Source: Isochrysis galbana
Taxonomy: Eukaryota; Haptophyta; Isochrysidales; Isochrysidaceae
Assembly: GCA_018136815.1 (NCBI GenBank)
Contig: CM030937.1
Span: 2,717,820 to 2,781,819 of the forward strand
Reading direction: 5' to 3'
Length of the DNA stretch: 64,000 nt
In this document: in pieces, positions 8,274-18,312 of the stretch
Numbering within the stretch: the stretch's first letter is position 1
How the letters are laid out: each line of letters begins with the position of its first letter
Notes under the pieces: generated by a model
What the model was told of the DNA's origin: nothing
Databases searched by the model: none
Seen by the model: the letters and a program-made list of their open reading frames with translations, nothing else
Translations under genes and position numbers: made by a program

Positions 8274-10376
8274 TCATCGCCATGCGCTCCCGATAGTCCT
8301 GGTCGCATGGGCGATCCTGTGGGCATGGCGTTTGGCTACTATTCTGTAAAGTCCTGCGAAGTCGCGCTCGATGCGTCGACGCCCGGGATCGGTGAAGTTG
8401 ACCGCGAACAAACCGAAACGAGGGAGGAAGCCACCCTCCCATTCAAAGCTGTCGAGAAGTGCCCAGTATTGGTACGCCATGATGGAAACCTCTTGGTCGA
8501 TCGCAGTCATAAGATGGCGTAGCGAGGCAAAGATGTACCGTTGCCGATCCGTATCTTCGACGCCGGGAAAATTCGGAGTCCAGTAGCCGTGCTCCGTCAC
8601 GGCAATCGCCACCTCAGGAAACCATGCCGAGGCTTCACAAACGATTTGGTACAACGACGTCTCAGGGACCGTGAAGCTGTGTTGAGTTCCTCGAACTTTT
8701 AGGTCGAAGTAGTGGTTTATCCCCAGATAGTCGAGAAAGTGATGGGCGTCGATGAGCTCAAGATACAGGAGGTTCACTAGCCCCCAGGTTCCAGCGCCCG
8801 CAACCAAGGGGTCGATCACCGACCAAAGCCTCGCTGGTGTGGCGAGATTGAGATTCTTCGCAATGCTTACCAAGGCCGTTCTGTTATCTCCATCAGCATC
8901 GATTTGGTCGACCTGATGCAACATTGTATAAGCGCGCCTGTGCGCAACGGATAAATGAACCATGACTGCCCACCACTCACGGATGGCAATCAGGAGGCCA
9001 GGAGGCCAGCGACCCTCCATCCAGCCGAGGCCAGCGTAAACGAAGGGCTCATTCTGCGTGATCCACAGGTCCACCTTGTCGCCCAACTCCTCTGCAACGA
9101 AGTTGACGAATTCGAGCCAATCGTCAATGGTGCTATCGTTCACCCACGAGCCTTGCATTGATACCCAAATCGGCTCCTCGTAGTGATGTAGGGTGACCAT
9201 TGGTTCGATCCCTGCCGTCCGCAGATTGTTGAGCCACCGCCGGTAGCGTGTCAACACGGACATGTCAAACTCGCCGCGCGCCCGATGAAGACGGGACCAA
9301 GACAGAGAAATGCGATATGTCTGTAGCCCGAGCCACTTAATGCGGTCGAGGTCCTCATCGAAGAGATTCCACACATTGGCGGCCTTTCCTGCGTAGTCGC
9401 GCACAGTCTCTGTACCTTCCTTATGCTCGTACGGTGGCAAGGCGCGCTCGAACGCATGCCAGCTAGAGTTCACAAGGCCTCCCTCCACCTGATATGCTGA
9501 CGATGCAGCGCCAAACTTAAAGCTAGGAGGAAAGCTCAGTTCTGCGGCTAGCATTGAGTTGTTCGGTGCCATTTCTCCCAGGATTGGAGCGTGGTCGATA
9601 TCTGTCGGGGCGCCTGGCACACTAGAGGGGGCTGGGCAACGTGCCCATGCAAAGCTGGCTGTCAACCCGAGCAGTAAGTACAAGAAGAGTGCGCAGAAAA
9701 AGTCGCACGCGGCGTAGGTTTGTGACCGCGAGCATTGGGGGTTGGTGCGATGGCCTAGCTGAGTGAGTCGTTGCCAAGCCGACAGCCTAGGGATGCGCGA
9801 TAGAATCCTGTCAGTGCCTCGTGAAGAGTCTGACGAACGCTGTGAACGAGGCATCTCCTCATGAGCGTTTTTCATCCCGCGCGAAATCTGACTTGTGGGC
9901 CCCTCGCCCGAAGACCACGGGTGTCTAAGCTGTTCGTCCTCAAACCGGTGTAAACGAACACTACACCACAATGCTCGTACTCCCCATGTGACCAAGACCA
10001 CTCCCAGGCGAAGGATGTGAAACAGCAGCAGAGGTGCTCCAATCCCAAAGATGACGCCGAAGGGAGTTGCCATGCCGGCGAGCGCATGGAAGAAGACGTG
10101 CGAATACGGCACCGTTGCAGCGAGAGCAATGGCCAGTGCCGCGTAGACTACGATGAGGGATAGCTCCGGGACGCACAGCAGAGCCCATCGTGAGCACCGG
10201 CGGCGGCGCTTGCGGCTGCAGAAGATGACGGTCTGCTTGTGCAGCTCTCCCCAGTGGCGGCCGCCCGTCTCACCCGCCACGCAGAGCTCTTCGATTGGGC
10301 GTCTGCTCGGCTCCTGCGGCACGTGCGCGCCAGCGGCATCCACTGGCGCCTCCTGCTGCGCCGCGGCGGCCACCAT
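8274..10376 (-). CDS. Membrane-anchored glycoside hydrolase family 1 (beta-glucosidase type)
   Basis: A single 700-aa ORF. Residues 280-685 form a GH1 barrel that hydrolyses beta-glycosidic bonds by the retaining mechanism. It begins FPPSFKFGAASSAYQVEGG; the acid/base Glu lies in TQNEP (443) and the nucleophile Glu in VTEHGY (595), where most family members read TENG. The aglycone-side motif ALLDSFEWEGGF is at 639-650. The N-terminal 280 residues are not catalytic: hydrophobic segments at about 65-90, 98-138 and 222-245, with a basic RKRRRR patch at 55-60, suggest a multi-pass anchor with the enzyme in the lumen or outside. Natural substrate unknown. No intron is evident. The ATG at 10376 is the first in frame. 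Confidence 0.9.
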   Translation of the reverse strand: MVAAAAQQEAPVDAAGAHVPQEPSRRPIEELCVAGETGGRHWGELHKQTVIFCSRKRRRRCSRWALLCVPELSLIVVYAALAIALAATVPYSHVFFHALAGMATPFGVIFGIGAPLLLFHILRLGVVLVTWGVRALWCSVRLHRFEDEQLRHPWSSGEGPTSQISRGMKNAHEEMPRSQRSSDSSRGTDRILSRIPRLSAWQRLTQLGHRTNPQCSRSQTYAACDFFCALFLYLLLGLTASFAWARCPAPSSVPGAPTDIDHAPILGEMAPNNSMLAAELSFPPSFKFGAASSAYQVEGGLVNSSWHAFERALPPYEHKEGTETVRDYAGKAANVWNLFDEDLDRIKWLGLQTYRISLSWSRLHRARGEFDMSVLTRYRRWLNNLRTAGIEPMVTLHHYEEPIWVSMQGSWVNDSTIDDWLEFVNFVAEELGDKVDLWITQNEPFVYAGLGWMEGRWPPGLLIAIREWWAVMVHLSVAHRRAYTMLHQVDQIDADGDNRTALVSIAKNLNLATPARLWSVIDPLVAGAGTWGLVNLLYLELIDAHHFLDYLGINHYFDLKVRGTQHSFTVPETSLYQIVCEASAWFPEVAIAVTEHGYWTPNFPGVEDTDRQRYIFASLRHLMTAIDQEVSIMAYQYWALLDSFEWEGGFLPRFGLFAVNFTDPGRRRIERDFAGLYRIVAKRHAHRIAHATRTIGSAWR

Positions 10377-10669
10377 CGCTCGAGCGGTGGTCCACCGTCC
10401 ACGCCGGCGCGCTCGTTCCTCCTTACGACGGCGCGGAAGGGCCGGCCGGACGGAGCGAGCACGGTATTAGAGGGATTTTGGGGTGCCAAGAGAGTCTCAA
10501 CGGGGGGGGGGGGGGGGGCTCAACAGGATTTTCTTCTCTGTTGAGTGACTGTTGAGTCTCCTTCCCATTCTTGACGCGCACACGCGCACGGCCTGTCTAC
10601 GTTAGTGTACTACGTATCACTGTGAGTGTGCGTGGGATAGTAGATAGTAGTGTGCAGGGGGTTGTAAGA
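10377..10669. other. GH1 upstream region
   Basis: Upstream flank of the minus-strand GH1 gene. A run of about 17 G at 10501-10518 is followed by TAC/GTA-rich sequence (GTGTACTACGTATCAC). No gene, and no clear core promoter element. Confidence 0.5.
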
Positions 10670-10686
10670 GGTAAGAAAGAGAAAGA

Positions 10687-11558
10687 TAAATAAAATAATC
10701 AATGTTATATCCTAGCCAACCCCACTAGCTAATTGGACACAACTTTTCCGTCCCGGAATCCCGCCATGCCTGACGGGCCAGGTGTCCGAGTGATACCGGG
10801 GGGAGGGGGCACTTCCCCCTCCCCTCGATATTTGTCCTCCCCCCAGTGCACGCACCGACCCCGCGCACCCCAGCACGTCCTCTCCTCGAGTCCACGCTGG
10901 GGGAAAACCCCTTTCGGGTAAAAGCAACGCAGGGGGGGGGGGGCACTCGTGAATAGGGGCCCAGGAGCGCTAATCTCTCCTCGCCGAAGCGAGTGGCCGC
11001 GGCAAGCCACGGCCCTTCCCTCCTGGCTCTGGCGCCCCCGTCTTCTCTTACCCAAACGGGGCGAGAAGACACGTTTCTGCCGGAGGGGAGAGCTGCCGCT
11101 CCCCCCTCCCCTCCCTCTTCCCTTTTCCTCCTCTCTTCCCTGCGGCGGGGGCCCATGGCGCGCGCCTGCGGCCCCTCTTCAGGTCCCCAGGAGGCCGGCA
11201 GGGGCCAGGGAGCGCAGCTCAGGGGGCAGGTGAGGCTGGGGCATGGCCCTGGCCCCTCCTGCCTCTCCCTCGCTGGCGCTCGAGCCCCTGCCAGTCGACT
11301 GGAGCTGGCTGGGGGGTCCTGATCAGGGGGGCCCAGGGGGAGGAGGGGCTGGTCAGAGGGATGGGCAGGCCACGACGGGCCAGGGCGGGCGAGTCAGGCG
11401 GGCCTGTGGGGAGAGGAATGGGTCAGCAGGGCTGTGTGCTCCTGGCAGGCCATCAGGCGTGCCAGGAGAGTGAGTGGTTCCTCCCCCATGGCAGGGGAGG
11501 AGTGGAGAGAGAGGGGGGCTCGTGCCCCCCCATGGGCGAACTAAGTATAAACTTAGTT
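10687..11558 (-). mobile_element. Hairpin-start 'MGHEP' retroposon, 872 bp, with target duplication
   Basis: Flanked by a perfect 17-bp direct repeat GGTAAGAAAGAGAAAGA (10670-10686 and 11559-11575). Read on the minus strand, the element starts at its first base with the palindrome AACTAAGT-TTAT-ACTTAGTT, then CGCCC, then an ATG at 11533 opening a 26-codon ORF (MGGHEPPSLSTPPLPWGRNH...). It ends in T-rich ATTATTTTATTTA next to the other duplication. Copies lie at 46491-47005 (plus) and 59660-60293 (minus). The long duplication and lack of terminal inverted repeats indicate retroposition. No reverse transcriptase is encoded. Confidence 0.85.
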
Positions 11559-11575
11559 GGTAAGAAAGAGAAAGA

Positions 11576-12278
11576 GGATTTTTATCCGGTTCTGTCACGA
11601 AGAGAGCGCGAGCGATGGCGTCGCTCCCCCTCCTCTCGGCCGCCCTGGTCATCGCGATGGTGCCAGGGCGATAGGGAGCAGGAGGCGGGGGCCTCATGCT
11701 TGCGCACGAGGAGGTCAGTGGTCAGTGACAGTGGCAGGGCTTTGTAGCGGGCCAAACGCCCAGCCGCCCAGCCCGAGGGCTTTCCCTATGGGATACAGCG
11801 CTCGGCCCCTCTTATCCTTTGTTTGGGATGCTAGCCCCTCGTGCGCAGCAGGGAGCTGTGGGGTGTGTGGGCCATGGTGGGCTTGCTTGGGCGCCGTTGT
11901 TTTGAAAAAAAAATCTTGAAGGTTGAAGTTGAAGGCGTCCGCTAAGCTTCTAGAAGCACTCCCTTTATCGGCTAACACGCCGCCGAACGCCCTAGCCCCT
12001 ACCACACTCCCCCCCCCCCTTCTCCGCCGCCCTCTTTGTCTTCGTTCGGTTTCGGGGGGTCGGCCCATTGTCCATTGTTGTATTCCTGCCCATCTGCCAT
12101 CTGAAGCCTGTAGGCATGAATATTCGTGTAAAGTACGCGCTCACTATGACAGTTGAACAGTTCCCCGTGTTGCCACTGACGCACAAGACACACAGATTCG
12201 GATTCCCCATGGTCTCAAGTCCAGGTTTGCAGATTTTGGTCTCGAAATTTGCGATTCGAATTTTGTTTTTGCTGTTGC
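11576..12278. other. Intergenic, no supported gene
   Basis: GC-rich stretch followed, around 12070-12280, by more AT-balanced sequence. Only short overlapping open frames occur and none has recognisable content. Confidence 0.45.
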
Positions 12279-12504
12279 TATAATTGTTGGCTCGTTCAAG
12301 TTAATAAACCGGCATGAATTCGATTTCTCGTTCTGCAGTCGCCCTGCGAGACTCTCTCTCTCTCTCTCTCCGTCCTCCTCTCCTCGGCTGACGGCAGGAA
12401 GATTCGTCCAAAACATTCTCCGGTCCTTTGATATCTCGTGGGGGGTCTCCCCGCTCTCCGCGCTCTGCGAGGGAAAGGGCACGCGATCTCGCTCCGAGAT
12501 CGGC
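12279..12504 (+). repeat. Dispersed 230-bp repeat, copy 2
   Basis: Second copy of the repeat at 5173-5410, same orientation, with a CT microsatellite where the other copy has C's. Downstream at 12557 an ATG opens MPVVTPEESSMSSPQEPRS and meets a possible donor GTGAGA at 12654. This could be a first exon, but no continuation was found. Confidence 0.7.
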
Positions 12505-13505
12505 TCCTTCTGCACTTCCGCGCCTTCCGTGCGTCGTGCGTCGTGCGTCGATCACCATGCCCGTAGTCACTCCCGAGGAAAGCTCCATGAGCTCCCCGCA
12601 AGAACCGCGTTCCGCGCTGGCTGCCAGCGCGCCCTCGCAGGCAATCTCCAAGAGTGAGATCAGCCTTGCTCTGACACCCATGTGCATGTGCACTACTTTA
12701 GGGGCCCCAACGCTAGGGGAGGGGTGGGCGTGGGCCTTTTGAAGTAGTTTAGTTTCGGGTAGCGGCGAGGCTCGGGTCGCCGCGTTGTGGGGGCCCCGCC
12801 ATTCGGCTTCCCCTATGGGTGCGTAGGTTTGGGGGGGCGCGCTTCAATTCGTGCGCACGATTCGTGCGCCCGGGTGCCCGGGTGGGTGCTATCCTTGGTC
12901 TATGGTCTATGAGAGCAAGGCTGATCTAACATCTAACGGTATGTGTCGAGGTCTAGCTAGCTAGCTAGAGGCTTGGGCGCCGTTTGTCTAGGGAGGGATG
13001 GCACGGGCACGGGCCTTGGCTCGTGCGCACCTGGGTCGGGGGGGCGCCCTCTCGCTCGCGGGCGCTTCGGTGCCGCGGTGCGCGGCGTCGGCCATGGGCC
13101 GATCGTCCGTCGCGGCAGGTGGGCGGCAGGGGAGGAGGGGAGCGGCGCGCGCTCTATCTATGGCCCTTATCCCTTATCGGTTGAACGATAATTTCGGGCT
13201 CAATAGTATTGATCGCAATAGGCAATAGGGCGGACATCGGAGGTGGCGTCGATGACTCCGCACCTCGCCCACTCCACGGACCAAATTTGAAATTAGAATT
13301 TTGCCCGTTTTTGATTATGGAACACGGGCTTTGGAGAGGGCGGCACATCCCACAATTGTTTGCCAAGCAAGTGCCACCATACGCGACAAGAAAGTGTTAC
13401 CGTCATGCCACGTATCATGTGGCATTCTCACATTTCATCATCGCACGTGTAACATGTGTCTTGCGATTCACGAATCAGAATCATCACACCGCACAGAGCA
13501 AAAAA
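12505..13505. other. Intergenic; possible orphan first exon at 12557-12653
   Basis: No complete gene. The 12557-12653 stretch is exon-like (good ATG context ACCATG, donor GTGAG at 12654). A hairpin-like TTATCG-GTTGA-ACGATAA at about 13178 resembles the hairpin ends elsewhere but is not followed by an ATG. Confidence 0.35.
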
Positions 13506-13613
13506 GGTCGCATAGAGAACTGCACGATCGCCACTGTTCACACTCAAGAGCGGGGCAAAGGTCGCATAGAGAACTGCACGATCGCCACTGTTCACACTCA
13601 AGAGCGGGGTAGC
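13506..13613 (+). repeat. 54-bp tandem duplication in an open frame
   Basis: Two nearly identical 54-bp units begin at 13506 and 13560 (GGTCGCATAGAGAACTGCAC...). The period is 18 codons, so the enclosing frame 13209-13634 repeats GRIENCTIATVHTQERG. The near-identity indicates a recent duplication. Whether the frame is translated is not known. Confidence 0.7.
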
Positions 13614-14592
13614 AATTGGAGGGTCATACTATGAGAAGCGTTTGAACGCATTCCAACGAAGCTCACGCGAAGCAGACACGGCTACCGTGACGCAGGAGGG
13701 CATCACCGCTGGCTTCTCTCGAAGAGAGGAGAGAAGAGGGAGGGAAGAAGAGCGGGAAAGCGAACAAGGCCGATGGGTGCTTTCGACGACACGAGGAAGG
13801 CACATCGAATCCTCGAGCCGGGTCGGATCATAACAATCGAGGCGTTCGTTCTTAAAGTTTCGGACAATGTCGAGTCCGTGGAAAGTGCTATCAGACGAAT
13901 GGCGTATGCTAAGCCCATTGCGCAAGTTGCGATTGCATCCGCAGTGCGGAGCGAGTACCGAGGATAACCGCAGCTTCTTGGTCACGGCATCAGCTTCAAG
14001 CCTCTCGGCGATTTCTGTCCATCACAGCTAGAGCTAGAGCAAATGTGTGCTGCCAATCGGATCAGCTTGACCGCCTCACCCTAACGCCACCGCTAGTACA
14101 CGGACACGCCCGTTGCTCGCATCCGTGAAAAAAAGTCCGGCAATACCGGAATACAACGTCTTTGGGGCAAGAACTAGCATTCCAAATGATACCCGAATCA
14201 CTGCCATGCGTCCTTGACACCTACGTGTGATCAATCATCCGAGCATCCATGAAACTTTGAGGCGAATTAAAACACTCCTGCTTCTCGCCATCGACCTTTC
14301 TACGGATGACCATTGACCGATGTGCGATAATGAAAGCACTCCATGCTTGCAACTCCAGGCCCGGGCCGAACACCGCGGTCACTCTTCCATGGAGAGACAT
14401 GGCTGAAAGAGGAGTTTGTGGAGCTTAACGTCAGCGGGACGCACTCCCAGCGTACGCATTATGTGAGAAATGGCCGACTTGAGCGTGCATCAACGCGTGG
14501 CATAGCTGGCTGAAGTGTGAACGGGCTGTGCGCAGTAGCGCGCCCACCACAAGCAGAAGGTGAGGTCCAAAAGTCTTACGGTGGCGGCGAGG
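13614..14592. other. Intergenic, no firm gene
   Basis: A 64-codon plus-strand ORF at 13773-13967 (MGAFDDTRKAHRILEPGRII...) has a protein-like composition, but it overlaps an equally open minus-strand frame and has no recognisable domain. The remainder is the 3' flank of the MYB gene. Confidence 0.4.
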
Positions 14593-16859
14593 CTAACGCA
14601 CCTGCGGCTGATGGTTGACAGCTCTATTCACTGACGACTTCCAGTCATCATCAGGAGCGTCACTGAGAGAAAGTCTCTTGCGCGCGGGCGAGCAGGCCTG
14701 GGCGTTCAATCCATCGATGTCTTCGCGCTCGGTGACTTGCAGAAAATCGAGCATGGCGTCGGGGGTCACGCCGAGATCGCCGGAGACGACAGGGGAGAGC
14801 TGCTCCTTGTATCGCTGCATTGTTTCGACGCCTTGCTCAGCCGTGACGTTCTGAAACGTCCCGCTGGTATTACCCACACCGGATCCGTTGGAGGAGGTGC
14901 TGGAGATGGGAGCGGGCAGTGCACCCCGAGAGCCCGCCACACGCAAATCGGTCGCGCCGCGTGGCCGCTTGCTGCGCAGGCCGGATGCCTTGTGGGCGTC
15001 GCCCGAGCCCGTAGACAAGACGGGGACTACGCCATTGGAGCCATTGCTAAGAGTCCGAGGAGGTGGTGGCACGAAACCAACCTGGGTCTGCGGCGGCTGC
15101 AGGTAATGTGGATGGTACGTTGTTTGACCGTTGTGGTCTGGTATTCCCATTTCCCGCGGTAGCGATGCGTGATAAGATTGTGGCTGCTGGCGCTCATGAG
15201 GCGCAAGCTGTTGCATCCATAGCTGTTGCCGCGCCGAGGGCGGTCCGGAGGCGGCCGCGCGCGGCGAAGAGTCGGGGAAACTCAGCGCAATTTGCTGCGC
15301 CGTAATCGGTGTGAGTATCTCGGAGAGAAAGTTGGGTGTATCGGGGGCGGACTGCGGTGGCCCTTGGCTTGACCAACTAAAATATGCATTAGACTCGCCT
15401 AAGTCGCCGTGAAGCTCAGGGATGTAACGAGCAGACGGCAGATTGGAAGGCAGCGTTTCAGCAAGGTGGGGAGTAGACAATCTTGAGTAGTTGCCGAGCC
15501 CTGAGAGGGTACCCATATTCACGCTATTTAGCCGAGAGGACATCGCTGGAGCGTAGTTACCTCGATCGCACGGCCCGTGGGTCATTTGACTTATGACGGT
15601 GTGTTGCACAGGCAGCAGAGCGGCAGGCGGGGGGGCAGGAGGAGCAGGATAGTCCTGGGAAGTAACTTCCACGCCTTCGTCACTGGTTGTGCCAATGACA
15701 TTTTGCAAGCGCTGTGTCGCATCCAAGAGTTCATGTGGCGACGAGGCGCGCAACATTGCCAACAGAGCTCCCAGGCTATCACGAGCGGCTTTGCATGATG
15801 GCATGGCGCCCTCCGAAACTGGATATTGCACCAACTGTGCAAGCGAGGAATTGGGGCTTGCGCGCAACAGGTTGTTGATTTTGGCCGCCTCTAGATGCGT
15901 GATCGTGTTGGAGGAGGGTTCGACCGTCGAGGCCGCCGGTGCTGTGAGGCGAAGAGGCGGGATGTGTGAGGCATTCTAGCGCAGAGGAGTGCGGGGAGAG
16001 AACGGCCCCCGAATTATGGGTAGCGGGTGGCATGTTCGAGCTGGGCTTTACCCGGGACAGGTGGTATTCCGTTTGGAAAACCATCAGGCAGCTTGCCGTC
16101 CACAAGCAAGTGCGCGATGTTTTGACCGCGCCGAAGGGCGCTGTTCCAGTGATTCTTCACTGCGTTATCGGTGCGGCCGTGCAGGTACTTGGAAATGTCG
16201 GCCCAGCGATTGCCGAAGTGTTGATGCAGTTGAATGAGCTTACGGTCCTCGTCTGGACTCCAAGCGTCCTTGCGAATGTCGCAGTCCAGATGGTTGTGCC
16301 AGCTGGATTGGGGAGGAGAGGGAGAGGGTATGGGTTTTGGGGGTGCCATGTAAGGGTGTGATCGGGCGAACACGAGTACCTCGCCCTCGGGCGAGCTCGA
16401 GCACCTCGCCCTGCCTTCGGCCGGAACGTCAATCAGACCGGGGTTCCAACGGAAGAGACGTCCGCGAGGAGGGAGGGGCGTTTCACACCCATCCTCCCCG
16501 AGTGCGGTGGAAGGCGGGCGGGGCAGAGGCCATTCCACCCTGCACGATGCAGGCTTTGTGCGTATGGCAGCGCACCGCTCTCTGCATTGCTTGCCCGTCC
16601 TTCCTGGGAGGTGCGTCGCGACGAGCGTCCATGAGCGCGTCCCGTGGATCCGCACGAGCTCCCTCACGGCCTCGTCCTCCTCTGCGCTCCACTGCCTGCG
16701 CTGCGTGGCTCCCAAGCCGTGGCCGCTCTCCTCGAAGCGGACATGCATCGCGGGGCTGTGGTTGAAGCGGCCGGGCTCGGGCGAGCCTGTGGACATAGGC
16801 GACTCGGAGCCGGTGGTACTCGCCACCGACGTGCGCAGGTGGCCGAATCCGATGTGCAT
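14593..16859 (-). CDS. R2R3-MYB transcription factor, three exons
   Basis: Exons 16859-16576, 16302-16052 and 15941-14593 give a 627-aa protein. Introns of 273 and 110 bp obey GT-AG: the first splits CGG|GTGCGC ... CCAG|CTGG, restoring the hallmark CRERWHNHLD; the second is CCGG|GTAAAG ... CACAG|CACC. Two MYB repeats occupy about residues 53-155 with the regularly spaced tryptophans (QWSAEEDEAVREL; DAWSPDEDRKLIQLHQHFGN), and the second ends GRTDNAVKNHWNS, the DNA-recognition helix. The C-terminal 450 residues are Pro/Ser/Gln-rich with a short acidic end, typical of an activation region. Nuclear regulator; targets unknown. Without the introns the two halves would look like separate genes. Confidence 0.9.
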
Positions 16860-17267
16860 CGGAAGCCGGCGGAGTTTCGAGCAGCAGGAGAGGGTGGAGG
16901 AGCGGGGAGGAGGGGTGAAGTGAGAGGACCGCTCTCTCTCTGGGGGGGGGGGGGGGAGAAGAGAGCGGAGTTGAGAACGTTAGGGAGAGAGTGGGTCACT
17001 AGAAGACATGCAGTTGGGTCGGCGAGGGAGTTTGGCGCGAGGTCGTCTCCGATGACATGAAGGAGAACTGGTGGAGGAGGGAGAGAGAGAGGAGAGGAGA
17101 GAGGGGGTGGTACGGGGAGCAGAGGGGGGGGGGCGCATGGGGTGCGGACAGCAGCAGAGAGAAAAGGGGGGCGAGGGATGAAACGCCGGCGGGCGAGGGC
17201 TAGAAGTGCGCGGAGAGAGAGGAGAGGAGTGAAGAGAGGAATGGAAGAGGAGAGAGGCAAGAGACGC

Positions 17268-17308
<41 letters not shown>

Positions 17309-18312
17309 AGCAGGGGATGGGGGGGGGGGGGCGTGCGCGGGGGGGGGGGGGGGGGGGAGGGGGGGCCGGCGGGGGTGAAACGTCTTCTCGCCTCGACTAG
17401 GGAAGGCGTAACGCCGGCCTGGGGGGCGCGGGGGAGGAGGAGGAGAGAGGGGGGGGGGGAGAGGGGGGGAGGGGGGGGAGGGGGGGGGGGAGAGGGGGGG
17501 GGGGGGAGAGGGGGGGGGGGGGAGGGGGGGAGAGGGGGGGGGGGGAGGGGGGGAGAGGGGGAGAAGGGGGGGAGGGGGGAGGAGGGGGGAGAAGGGCGCG
17601 GGCGAGGTGCACGGGCCCGCCCGCGGCGCTCGCAATCGTCGCCGCGGCCGGCGGTCCACAACCCCTCCCCCGCCCTCCCCCCTGCCCCCCCCCGGTACCC
17701 CAGCCTCTCCATCACATTTTGTTGTAAAGGATAGTCTCCACCAGTCGTGATCGCTAACGGAACGAGACAGCTATACAAATGGGGGGGAGGCGGAGGGGGA
17801 GGGGGGAGGGAGGTACACGGAGGTAGCCAGGGGCTATGGCGATGTCTCTTTTTGTGGCTTTCCGTTTGAGGGTGAGGGTAGTCTCATAGTTAGTACTTAG
17901 TAGTGTAGTAGTGTAGTAGTAGAGCAATATGTAGCAGTAGTAGCGTAGTAGCTGTAGCTGTAGCTCGTAGCCTGAACCTTCTTCAAGAGTTCTTCTCATA
18001 CTAGACCCCATGCATGCGGAGCTTGTTTACTTAGGCCGCCATTCGCCCATCGCAGCTGGTGCACTCCGCACCTCCATAGTGAGTGACCGCGCTACTAGCT
18101 ACTAATACTAGAGTGCATGGCTTACATAGGGAAGAGGGAGCAGGCTCACGCAGCGCCGACGGCGGGTGCAGGGCCAAAAAAAATCCCTCATCAATCCCAC
18201 ACTACGAGTAAAGTACCACAGAGCCCTCTCCCTGCCGCCGTTCTCCCGCTCCGCCCCCTCTCCCGCCCCCCCGCCCCCCCCCCCCCCCCCCTCCCCGGCG
18301 GCACGGTGCGCG
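16860..18312. other. MYB upstream region with long polypurine tract
   Basis: Between the divergent MYB gene and the next plus-strand gene. From about 16880 to 17600 the plus strand is almost entirely G and A, including (AG) repeats at 17272-17306 and many runs of 8-20 G. A 70-bp AT-rich block with TAGTAG repeats lies at 17890-17960. Long frames crossing the tract on both strands (Pro/Ser-rich or Gly/Arg-rich) are artefacts of its composition. TATAC at 17770 and GTAGCCTGAACCTTCTTC at about 17965 may be LINE-tail relics. Confidence 0.6.

Noticed and set aside
9195-9215. GGTTCGATCC, a tRNA T-arm-like word
   Set aside because: It lies inside the GH1 coding sequence and no cloverleaf can be drawn around it.
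16014-16575. MYB repeats as an unspliced 281-aa protein
   Set aside because: The unspliced reading places about 90 residues between CRER and WHNHLD; removing a GT-AG intron restores the conserved motif exactly.
16664-17778. Long Pro/Ser-rich or Gly/Arg-rich open frames on both strands
   Set aside because: They cross the polypurine tract, have no domain content, and one overlaps the first MYB exon in another frame.
18166-18312. Upstream start adding 49 residues to the unknown membrane protein
   Set aside because: The extension is Pro-rich sequence read through a C homopolymer; the ATG at 18313 lies directly before the hydrophobic anchor.
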